From contig JAZBRS010000020.1 of the NCBI GenBank assembly GCA_037176725.1, forward strand, positions 103,496,501 to 103,560,500: 64,000 bases of DNA, read 5' to 3'. Source of the DNA: Posidonia oceanica (lineage: Eukaryota > Streptophyta > Magnoliopsida > Alismatales > Posidoniaceae). The notes under the pieces are model-generated. The model was not told the DNA's origin. It saw only the letters and a list, made by a program, of their open reading frames with translations, and ran no database searches. The position numbers were made by a program, and so were the translations under genes. The stretch's first letter is position 1, and each line of letters begins with the position of its first letter. Below, piece after piece: positions 29,801 through 39,192 of the stretch.

Positions 29801-30990
29801 GGCCTCTCGCTTCCGGCTCCCTAACCAGTGTCAAACACGAAATCCGTGCCTCGTCTTGAGGGAGGAGGGTAGCCTGATGGATGAGCATGGTGCTCTGCCC
29901 CTTGCGTCGCAAGCTGCATTAGTTGGGGCATTCTTTTGATTTTCGGCTTGCGAGCAAAGTTGACCCTGTTGATGCACAGAATCCGCTTCTTTAGCATGTA
30001 CTTCAATGGGCACCATTTCATGGCAAGGATACACTTTCCACAAACTGATATGTCAAGAGGACTAGGTGGATGAAGCAGCAATTCCTTGATGTAGGAAAGC
30101 ACAGTAAGTTCATTCTCTGCCCCTAGCTCTGCCATCACAACATCTGGCTTGGTTGCTTTTGGTGGCACTGACATCATCTCTCGCATTGGCTCTGGCGTGG
30201 GTACTAGCTCTGGCATGGGCACGGGCTCTAGTACGGGTGCTAGCTCTGGCATTGGCTCTAGCTCAGGGTCGGGCATTAGCAATGGTTCTTGCTCTAGCTC
30301 GGGTGCTGGCTCTGGCATTGGCTCTGGCTCAGGGTCGGGCATTGGCAATGATTCTTGCTCTAGCTCGGGTGCTGGCTCTAGCATTGGCTCTGGCTCAGGG
30401 TCGGGCATTAGTAATGATTCTTGCTCTAGCTCGGGTGCTGGCTCTGGCATTGGCTTTGGCTCAAGGTCGGGCATTGGCAATGGTTCTTGCTGTAGCTCAG
30501 GTGCTAGCTCTAGCATTGGCTCTGGCTCAGGGTCAGGCATTGGCAATGGTTCTTGCTCTAGCTCGGGTGCTGGCTCTGGCTCAGGGTCGGGCATTGGCAA
30601 TGGCTCTTGCTCTAGCTCGGGTGCTGGCTCTAGCATTGGCTCTGACTCAAGGTCGGGCATTGGCAATGGTTCTTGCTCTAGCTCGGGTGCTGGCTCTGGC
30701 ATTGGCTCTAGCTCAGGGTCGGGCATTAGCAATGGCTCTTGCTCTAGCTAGGGTGCTGGCTCTGGCATTGGCTCTAGCTCAGGGTCGGGCATTGGCAATG
30801 GCTTGTCTTTCTTGAAAATGCCCCACATATTTCGACTGCCTTTTGAGAGTGGTGTCTTGACCTCCTCCGTATATTTTATTGGCCTGCTTGAGTGTGTCAG
30901 AGGTTGATGCCTCCATATTGGTTGAGCTTGCTGTATTCTTAGCACCTGTGCAGTTGTTGACTCTTGGTGTAGTGCTGGCTGTGGCACTTG
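29801..30990 (-). pseudogene. Pro/Glu-repeat ORF of element C
   Basis: Minus strand. The N-terminal part follows gag. The centre is about nine repeats of a 22-residue unit MPDPEPEPMPEPAPELEQEP (plus LP), strongly acidic. The C-terminal part (about 29830-30150) contains DVVMAELGAENELTVLSYIK and a basic stretch (RKPKIKRMPQ). No catalytic motif is visible and I do not recognise it. One repeat carries a TAG (about 30750), splitting the frame. By position it replaces the protease and linker. The opposite-strand Ser/Gly and Ala/Leu frames are shadows. Confidence 0.6.
30235..30800 (-). repeat. 66-bp tandem repeat (22 codons), about nine copies
   Basis: Units read GGCTCTGGCTCAGGGTCGGG / CATTGGCAATGGTTCTTGC / TCTAGCTCGGGTGCT on the plus strand. 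Most are 66 bp; one is short by 12 bp, so the frame survives. Differences between units are mostly single substitutions, consistent with expansion by slippage or unequal exchange. Confidence 0.9.
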
Positions 30991-31002
30991 GTGCAGTGCT
31001 GG

Positions 31003-32245
31003 CTAGCCTGGAGTTTGCCACAGACTTGAGATAGGTTGTGGTTGCCTCGATTGTTGCCTTGTATTGCCATAATGGGTGTTGCCCCTTCTTCCTTGAATTT
31101 GATGAACTGTAGTTTGATCGATGTCATCTTCAATATCATCTTCAATTGGTTGTGGTTCTTCAAACTCATGGATATTTTCTCTGATTGATGCTGCCACCTC
31201 ATATAATGCTGAGATAGATGGGCAGTGGGCGCTAGCCAATCCTTTCTTCATTGGCCCTATTGTGTTTGCTATCAGCTTTTGGATCATTTGTTTCTTTGGG
31301 ATTTCTAGGCCTAATCTCGTGGCCATGTCTCTCCACCGATTGGCATAAGTGAACCAGTCTTCGCTAGGTTCCATCATTTCTTTTGCCAAGTCAAGGAAGG
31401 TTGGCTTGGGCTCCACCTTATACTGGTACTTGAGCAGGAAGTTTTCTTGAATTTGCTTGAAGCTGCTTAATTCTTTCTTGCTCAGTAACATGAACCACTC
31501 CATGGGCTCTCCTTCAAGGAAATAGAAGAACAGGTGAATAAGGAGCCTTAGGTCATGGCAGTAAGGCGCAACCTCCATTTGGAATCTCATAATGTGGCTT
31601 TGAGGATTCGTAGTTCTATCAAATCGAGGCATCTTATGATATTGGAAGCCCGAAGGTAGCCGAAAGGGAGGGAACTTGCACATATCGAAGGAAGGTGGAG
31701 CTTGAGTGTGAACTCCTAGTGCGTTGAGCATCTTCCTCATTTCTGCCAAGTCGGTGCTGCCTATCTGAGCTGCTTGAGCATTTGAATTTGTAGCCTGAGG
31801 GAACCGTTCTGGTTGATTAGAGAATAATGGATTGATTCGTCCTTTAGACTGGCCATGTAGCTACTGTTGTGATTGCTCAAAGAACAAAGGATGGCCCCTT
31901 GTTCGAAATATTCCATTAGAGTCGTTTCTCTACCCCTGGTGTTCGGTGTCTGACAGTGCATTTCCGAGATGTCCCTGGTATAGACCTTCAGGGATGTAGT
32001 TTGCAATGGGTCTTCGTAGTCCTTCACCTGAGAGGTATTGACCATGATGGAGATCTTGTTGATTTGATATGCCCGTTGGGCCAGGTTGGTTGGTGTTGCT
32101 GTAAAGGAAGCGACACACGGCTTGATATTGGATCGAGTTGGGATCCATTTCTTCTCCAGTGGTTAGATGGAACATCTTCATGATAGGTTCCTCCTTAGGC
32201 ACTTCAGTCTGACCTCTCTCTTTCTCAATGTTCAGCTTCAAAGGT
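31003..32245 (-). pseudogene. gag: Gag of element C
   Basis: Minus strand, in two frames. 32241-31930 is an N-terminal part (KERGQTEVPKEEPIMKMF..) and 31749-31003 is the capsid core, with FDRTTNPQSHIMRFQ, LIHLFFYFLEGEPMEWF, ANRWRDMATRLGLEI and GPMKKGLASAHCPSISALYE. This is the Retrotrans_gag fold that builds the virus-like particle. The core matches B's Gag closely. Stop(s) and a frameshift lie at about 31760-31950. No zinc knuckle is evident. Confidence 0.8.
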
Positions 32246-33792
32246 TTGGTTCAGCAACATAGCCATTTTGAAAAATGAGATGAAATTTGATTCAGGGCGT
32301 AATACGCCTCAAAATGCGTGTACAACGTTGGACGCAGTAATTCACGCATACAACACCCTCAACAGTATTCCTCTGTTCTTTTTTTGTCTTCTCTTTTTCC
32401 TCTCTTTTCCTTTTTTTTCTTTCTCTCCTTTTTTTCTTTTTTTGTTCTCTCTTTTTTTTTATTTCCTTTTTTTCTTTTTTTTTCTTTTTCCTTCTTCTTT
32501 TTTTTTTATATATAATGGAAGGGTTACAAGTGCTTACAAAAAAAGGAAAATACAAAATTTTGTGATTTAATATAGGCTCCTAAAAAGAAAAAACTAAATA
32601 TAAAACTGCTACTGTCTTGTTTATGGTTTTTTTTTTCAATGTTTTACCCTACAATTAATCCACACAGAAAAGCTAAACATAAACAGCCAAGAAAAGAATG
32701 TGTTAGACGCGCTATTTCCTACGTCTAACTTTAGATGCAGAGATTTCAGCGTCTAACACTCTGTTTCAGAGAACTTCACAGAAACACTTTCAGACAGCGA
32801 TTTAAAATTTTGATTTATGTTTTCGCTTTGACATTAGTGTCTTAAACTTGTGTAGCTCTCAAGGTATCTTAAGGCTTAGGTATGGCTTTTTTTTCAGGGA
32901 TTTCTATGGATCCTCACAAAATAGGTAAATATTTTTTTTGTACTACCCCCTACCTGAACTCCTGAGGATGTTAGGGGGAGCCTGAATACACTTAGGTCCC
33001 TACCCCGTAGAGGTAGAGTCCAGTGTACTCAGGATTAATCGGGTCTCTCGCGTATCAACAACAACAAAATAAACAAACCACCGAAGGGGGGGAGGAATAC
33101 AAATCAAGGCTTAGGATTCTAACTTACTTCCACATGGAGCAAGGGAAAGAAGAATGCCCCTTATGAAAGCAAGTGACAACACAAACACCTCTCTTAAGTC
33201 CTTTGCAACAGAGGTGCTCAGGATTCAAGTGGTTACTTTGTGTAATCCAAGAAAAGACACAATCAAATTAGTTCCTTAAATAAGGCCATGCAAGTCATTC
33301 AGAAAAATTCGATTTTTATTTGGTTTTTTTTGTAAAGCACCCAAAGTAAAATGAGGTTCTGGTCCCTACAGCAAAGCCGATCACCTCACACCTCAGTCCT
33401 TGGGCCAGTTATGAAAAGAAAACTAAGAAAAATTTTAAAACAGAAAAGTTTCTGTTCAGTAGTCGTTAGACGTGGATATTGCAGCGTCCAATGTTAGACG
33501 CGCCAGATCACGCGTACAACGTACTGACAGAGTTTTTTTTATAGAAAATCAGTGGCTTTTACGAACCACCTCCACTCCCAAGAATCCCTGAGAAAAGGGG
33601 AGGTGATTTCAGTTATTTGGACGTAGAAGAAAAAACGAAAAGGATCACGATGTCTCAAAACACTATGAGAAATTTCACCGCTACCTTAAAACTTATGAAA
33701 AAAAAAAACTAACAAAAAAAAACTTGAAATGAAGATAACAAGGTAGAAGAAGAAAAAAGAAATTACTCACCTTGCACGGGGGCACTTCTAGC
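32246..33792 (-). other. Leader (5' untranslated) region of element C
   Basis: Non-coding. It contains a T-rich low-complexity tract (32370-32520), three palindrome clusters (32297-32353, 32700-32757 with GTTAGACGC/GCGTCTAAC, 33466-33521) and, near the right end, the splice donor CAAG/GTGAGTAA (about 33765-33775). Most of this leader is deleted in B. Confidence 0.6.
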
Positions 33793-33814
33793 CGTCCCAC
33801 CGTAATCGCCAATC
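33793..33814 (-). promoter_or_regulatory. Primer-binding site of element C
   Basis: The minus strand reads TTGGCGATTACGGTGGGAC just inside LTR-3, one base different from B's site. It lies 2-4 bases from the LTR end, as expected. Confidence 0.65.
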
Positions 33815-34588
33815 TGTGGATATGGGGTTTTGGAGGAGAAGAGGCTTGTTTTGGTTCTATTTGCTCTTTCTCAGGGTCCCCTTTTTGTATCCAACTTCGT
33901 CACTCCACAGGTGATGGAATTGGTGTGATCGCCACTCTCGGTTCGCTTTCACCGGCCCTCGAGATGCCTTAGGAGATGTGATATGAGTTACGGGTTCAGC
34001 TACCTTGGGACAACGCCAGCGTTGCCCAAGGGTGCCCGTATTTGGTGAGTTTCTTCTTCTTCTTCTTCATTGTAAAATAGATTTAAATATGCGGATTAAC
34101 AAAGTGTAGTATATGATTCAAAGCAAATAAAAAGGTGACATGAAATAAGAAAAGAGAAAAAGACTTACCCGAGGGGTTTTAGCCCTTTGGTTGCAACTAT
34201 GTATGAATATGACTAGCTACAACAATATGTGAATGAAATATGATATGCAAACTATTAAAAAGAAAACCCCCTTTTGATATGTATGGTATGCAACAGAATG
34301 CAATACGCCGTTGGCGTGGTTGAAGATGGAAGAGGTATCAAGCTCTCTCAAAACTCTTTCTCAACTCATTTGATTTCCACAACATTTCTCTCATAAATTT
34401 CCCTCTAAAATTGTGTTCCTCTCTCCAAAAACCATCCCTTGATCCTGTGGGAGTACCCCTGCTTTTATAGAAGCAGGGGAGGAACAAATATGGACACAAA
34501 GGCCAAGTTAGCAAAATTTCCTGTTTCAAAAGTGTTATACGCTAGAAATCCAGCGTATAACGTTATAAACGGGAATCCCAGCGTATAA
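33815..34588 (-). mobile_element. LTR-3, truncated 5' LTR of element C
   Basis: It matches LTR-2 and LTR-1 from TGTGGATATGG to the first palindrome cluster (34531-34588, ..CCAGCGTATAAC), then stops. The remaining roughly 480-630 bases of U3 with the terminal TGTAGATACC are missing and Tekay integrase sequence follows. The TATA inverted repeat is at 34456-34479. Confidence 0.85.
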
Positions 34589-35420
34589 CATATCCTCTAG
34601 AGTCTGGATAGTCCTCTCGGTTTGACCATCCGTCTGAGGGTGGAAAGCTGTACTGAAATTGAGTATCGTGCCAAAAGCTTCCTGCAGAGTCCTCCAGAAC
34701 CTTGAGGTAAACCGCGTGTCTCTATCAGACACTATGGATACAGGAACACCATGCAGCCGAACGATCTCCGATACATACAGTTCTGCTAACTGCCGTAAAG
34801 GGAGATTCACCCGGATAGTAAGAAAATGAGCTGACTTGGTTAGCCGATCAACGATCATCCACACGGTGTCATTCTTCCTCATGGTATGCAGCAACCCAGT
34901 CACAAAATCCATAGAGATGTGTTCCCATTTCCATTCTGGTATACTCAACGGCTGTAGAGTTCCACCAGGTCTCTGATGCTCTGCCTTCACTAGCTGGTAG
35001 GTCACACACCTTGCCACATAGTCAGCAACTTCTCTTTTCATGCCAGGCCACCAAAAGTTCTGCTTTAGATCCCGATACATCTTCGTGGATCCTGGATGGA
35101 CGGTGTACTTGGATCGATGGGCTTCATCCAGTAACCTCCGCCTGGCTTCCTCGTACTGTGGCATATACAGGCGCTGATCAAACCTCAATTCCCCATGTAC
35201 GTCGAGAGAAAAGTCTGGTGCTTCCCCAGTGCGCAACTTCTCAACAGTCGCCTGAAAGAAGGGGTCTGTCTGCTGACAGGCAATAATGAACTCCAGTAGC
35301 TTGGGACGAACAGACAAGCTCGCCATGTAGGCACTGCCTGCTCGCTGATGTAGTCTCTTGAGTCCACAGTCAGCCAGATCCTCTAGCATGGTCCATTCCT
35401 TGACCATCAGGCTCGCCACG
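34589..35420 (-). pseudogene. pol: Integrase of the Tekay/Del-type element, truncated
   Basis: Minus strand. The HHCC finger region is at 34985-35110 (H in [12 protein letters not shown]), with the second C pair damaged: CVTY instead of CVTC. The D,D,E core shows D in [10 protein letters not shown] in IVSDRDTRF and E in DGQTERTIQ. Coding ends at EDM (34589), where LTR-3 begins, so the C-terminus and chromodomain are missing. Confidence 0.88.
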
Positions 35421-36826
35421 ACATGCGTACGCCAGCTCAGAGCATCAGCGACCATGTTGGCCTTCCCAGGGTGGTAGGACAAACTGAAATCATAGTCCTT
35501 GAGATACTCCACCCACCTCCGCTGCCGCATGTTGAGGTCCTTTTGAGTAAATATATACTTTAGACTCTTGTGATCCGTGTAGACCTCAAACCGCTCCCCA
35601 TATAGGTAGTGTTGCCAAAGCTTCAGCGCGAACACCACGGCAGCCATTTCAAGATCATGGGTAGGGTAGTTCTTCTCGTGGTCCTTTAGCTGATGGGAGG
35701 CATAAGCCACAACATTGCCACACTGCATTAGAACACTACCCAACCCAACTCCACTAGCATCACTATAAACAATGAAGCCACCACTACCAGAAGGCAAGGT
35801 CAGAACAGGAGCAGAAGTCAGATGAGCCTTCAACTCATTGAAACTCGCCTCACAACCTTGGTCCCAAATAAACGGAATCCCTTGCTTGGTGAGAGCTGTC
35901 AGGGATGAAGCAATAGAAGAGAAATCCCAGATAAACCTCCTGTAGTAACCTGCCAATCCCAGGAAACTTCTAATCTCAGTCACAGTCCTGGGTCTCTGCC
36001 AATTGCTAACTGCCTCAACCTTGGCAGGATCAACTCTAACGCCATCTCCAGAGATAAGGTGGCCAAGGAACATAAGCTCCATCAACCAGAACTCACACTT
36101 GGAGAACTTGGCGTACAATTGGTGCTGCCTCAGAACATCCAGCACCGCCCTCAGATGTTGGGCATGAGCTTCCTCATCTGAAGAGTAGACCAAGATGTCG
36201 TCTACAAAGACCATCACAAAGTGGTCCAAGAAAGGACTGAAGATCCGGTTCATCAATTCCATGAATGTGGCAGGGGCGTTGGTTAAGTCGAAGGGCAAAA
36301 CCGTAAACTCATAATGGCCATACCGCGTCCGGAAGGCAGTCTTCTGAATGTCTAAATCATGGATCCTCAGCTAGTGATATCCTGATCTCAGATCAATCTT
36401 CGAGAAGATGGAAGCAGACTGCAACTGGTCAAACAGGTCTTCAACACGGGGCAAGGGGTACTTGTTCTTCACTATAAGCTGATTCAACATCCGGTAGTCT
36501 ACATACAATCGGAGTGAACCATCCTTCTTACGAACGAACAAGACAGGCGCTCCCCACGGAGACACACTTGGCCTGATGAACCCCTTGTCCAGCAACTCCT
36601 ACAGCTGGGCCTTGAGCTCCCGCAACTCAGCTAGTGCCATCCGATAAGGATTCTTTGCAACTGCACCAGTACCCGGAGTCAGCTCAATAAAGAACTCTAC
36701 TTCCCTGTGAGGTGGCATGCCAGGCAGATCATCCGAGAAAATGTCGGGATATTCACACACAATAGATATGTTGTGAACACCCGACTCCGGAGAAGGGGAG
36801 GTAACCACACTAGTAAGGTACCCCAC
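35421..36826 (-). pseudogene. pol: RT-RNase H of the Tekay/Del-type element
   Basis: Minus strand. RT shows [17 protein letters not shown] (36540), [26 protein letters not shown] and the catalytic FVDD at 36197-36208. RNase H shows [33 protein letters not shown] and MVADALSWR, with catalytic acids present. Two TAG codons (about 36598 and 36372) interrupt it; both fit CAG to TAG. Upstream EYPDIFSDDLPGMPPHREV is the usual chromovirus RT lead-in. Confidence 0.9.
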
Positions 36827-37260
36827 ACATCCCTAAGTCAAAGACTGGTAAGCCTTCATAGCAGAAATCACAAGCTTAGGCTCACCCTGGCGCGCACCTT
36901 GCACAAAGAAGGAACAACCTCAGCAGCTCCAAAGAAAATCCTCCTACAAGTATAGTCGATTAAAGCAGAATATTGGCTCAACTAGTCCATGCCCAAGATA
37001 ACATCATACTCATTCATACCCATGAGGATTAGAGTGGCATCGAACTCTCAGCCATTCAGCTCCAGATCGATAGAAGGCAGATATCTCCACGCCAAACTGT
37101 ACTCACCCTGTGGTGTTATCACCTCTAGGTGGAAAGCTAACTTGGCTGGTACATCATCCAGCTCCGCCGCAAAAGACTCGAAGACAAAAGAGAACGTGCT
37201 CCCTGAGTCAAATAGAACTTTGGCCATTCGACCCGCCACAAGATAAGAACCTAAGGCCAA
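36827..37260 (-). pseudogene. pol: Protease region of the Tekay/Del-type element
   Basis: Minus strand. KVLFDSGSTFSFV places the catalytic D-S-G at about 37201-37209, and YDVILGMD (about 36990) is the C-terminal motif. Stops at 37048 and 36982 and a frameshift around 36830-36940 follow. Confidence 0.8.
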
Positions 37261-37370
37261 AGCAAAACCAACAGCATCCCCAATTAAACAACAAGGTTCA
37301 TATTACAGGGGGAAAGAAACAACAAGAACAACAGCAACAACATACAATGGGTCACACCACCCAAGGAAAA

Positions 37371-38558
37371 CTACAGGGACTTACCCTCTACAACATTACC
37401 AGAGGGCCCACAGTCGGGAGCTGAAATGGTGAACACACGCCCCTGGGTCGGCTGCTGTGGCACATTCCCTGCTCTCTTGGGAGGATCCAGACACATTCTT
37501 TGCACATGTTCCGGTCTCCCACAGTTGTAGCACATCACTTCGCTCCGATTCGTCACCTACGGTGCTTGAGGGCAGTGCACTGCAAAGTGACCCATTTGGC
37601 CACACTGGAAACACTGGGCGCTACCCTGTCCACTCGAAGTAGCCTGACTCGGACCGGTGCTACCAACTCCTGCAAAGCTGTGCCGGACGTTGGAGGCAGG
37701 GCCAGCACCACCACCTCGAGCAAAACTACGTCGGACACCAGAACCACCGCCAGATCTGTCCTTCTTTCTCTTCCGTGGGCTACTCATGCCACTAGGACTC
37801 GGTGGACTAGAGACAGAGAACCGGGAAGTGAAGGGCAACTTGGCCTTCCCCTTGGAGTGACCACTCACATACTGGTTGTACTCCTCTTCAAAGTGGGAAG
37901 TCATCTGGACCACCTCAGCTACCGTCGTGCATCGGCAGCCCATCACCTTCACCCTCAAACTAGGTTGAAGGCCTTCTAGAAATCTCTCCGCCCGCCTTTC
38001 CTTAGAATCAAAGGCCTGGGCAAACCTGTCCAGTCGGGCAAAAGAGGCTTCATACTCAGCCACAGACATCCTGCCCTGTTGCAGACTCCAGAACTTTCGG
38101 TCGAAATTTCTCCTCACATGGCTCGGGAAGTACTTCTTATGAAATGCAGCCTCGAAATCCTTCCACTTGATGTCGACCGTTATAGAATCCGGGAACTACA
38201 GCTGCCATGTGGCTCTCCACCACTCATCGGCATCGCCGTCGAGCTGAAAGGCAGCCAACCGTACCCAATGCTCCGCCGGGCACGCCAAACTATCCAACAA
38301 CTTCTCAATACTTCGCAGTCATGCCTCGCTCTCCACAGGAGTACCAATACCCTTGAATGTTGGTGGGTGGAGCTTACTCAATTGGCGTAGCCACAGATCT
38401 CCCACAGACTCTCTACCAGAGCCACTCTTGCCAAATGCAAGAGAGATCCCGCGCATCCAGCCTCGCAACTCCGTCCGCACGCCCTGCCAATCACTCTCCT
38501 TTTGAGAGCTAGGTTCCTCAGCAGGGGCCTTGTCCTTCTGACGACCACGGCGAGACAT
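37371..38558 (-). pseudogene. gag: Gag of the Tekay/Del-type element
   Basis: Minus strand. The start is ATG at 38558 (MSRRGRQKDKAPAEE). The capsid region shows PPTFKGIGTPVE, FDRKFWSLQQGRMSVAEYEASF and ERFLEGLQPSLRVKV. Two CCHC knuckles are present: CFQCGQMGHFAVHC (about 37570-37612) and CYNCGRPEHVQRMC (about 37490-37530). Internal stops lie at about 38320, 38198 and 37558. The first is TGG to TGA; the one at 38198 fits CAG to TAG. Confidence 0.88.
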
Positions 38559-38714
38559 GCTGAACCGGGAGAGAAGCAACAAAAACCTGCACCACAGCCA
38601 ATAAGACAAGCAACAATATATGCCAAAACAATAGGTGCAGACTAAATCATGATATGCAATTTCCTATGGAGTCACTAGACTGACCACTCCTAGGCTAGTG
38701 CAGCCTAGTGAACC

Positions 38715-38729
38715 TGTGCTCTGATACTA
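38715..38729 (-). promoter_or_regulatory. Primer-binding site of the Tekay/Del-type element
   Basis: The minus strand reads TAGTATCAGAGCACA, one mismatch from the TGGTATCAGAGC complementary to initiator Met-tRNA. It lies 4 bases from the LTR end at 38734. Confidence 0.85.
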
Positions 38730-38733
38730 ATTC

Positions 38734-38973
38734 TGTAACGACCCGAGTCGCTACCAACAAAAAAACAAAAGCCCAACAAATTTAAAACTTAATTAATTAC
38801 AACAATTACAATAAGCTACTGGGCTAAACAACAAATATCTATGCCAGGAACCTGTAGTGGATAGCTACGTGACTTCCACTATATGCACTAGAACCCTAAA
38901 CCAGCTAATCATCTGCACCTGCAACTGAAAACCACACAAAGCACACGTGAGTGACTAGAAATCATCACCCAGC
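38734..38973 (-). mobile_element. Tekay/Del-type 5' LTR, first part
   Basis: On the plus strand it begins TGTAACGACCCGAGTCGC, the complement of the LTR's 3' end. It is interrupted after 240 bp by element A at the duplicated CCAGC (38969-38973). Confidence 0.85.
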
Positions 38974-39192
38974 TGTAGATAGCCCATTCTGAGAACCCGG
39001 AAGTGGGTTGTTTTCTCCTGCAGGCTCATGTGGACTCTGGAATGGCATCCCTTTTCTAACCCATTTTTCTAGCCCAAACCAAACCCAAAACCTTGCCCAA
39101 AGTCCTAGAAGCCTTTACCAAGTTATTTACAACTTTTACAACACTTCAAGGCCCAAGCCCAAGCCCATTTGCAGCTTGTGCCACCTGAGTGT

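Larger units (their letters stand above)
26786..33814 (-). mobile_element. Non-autonomous Tat-type element C (internal region)
   Basis: From right to left on the minus strand: primer site, a 1.6-kb leader, gag, a Pro/Glu repeat ORF, a vestige of the PRO-RT intron fused to the last part of integrase, a 3' region colinear with B, and tandem repeats ending at a polypurine tract. Protease, RT, RNase H and most of integrase are absent. Its LTRs are LTR-3 (right, truncated) and LTR-2 (left, shared with B). It could have moved only with proteins from a relative such as B. Confidence 0.8.

Noticed and set aside
30149..30815. Ser/Gly-rich and Ala/Leu-rich plus-strand ORFs of 200-220 codons
   Set aside because: They are shadows of the 66-bp repeat; the minus-strand frame follows gag and agrees with element orientation.
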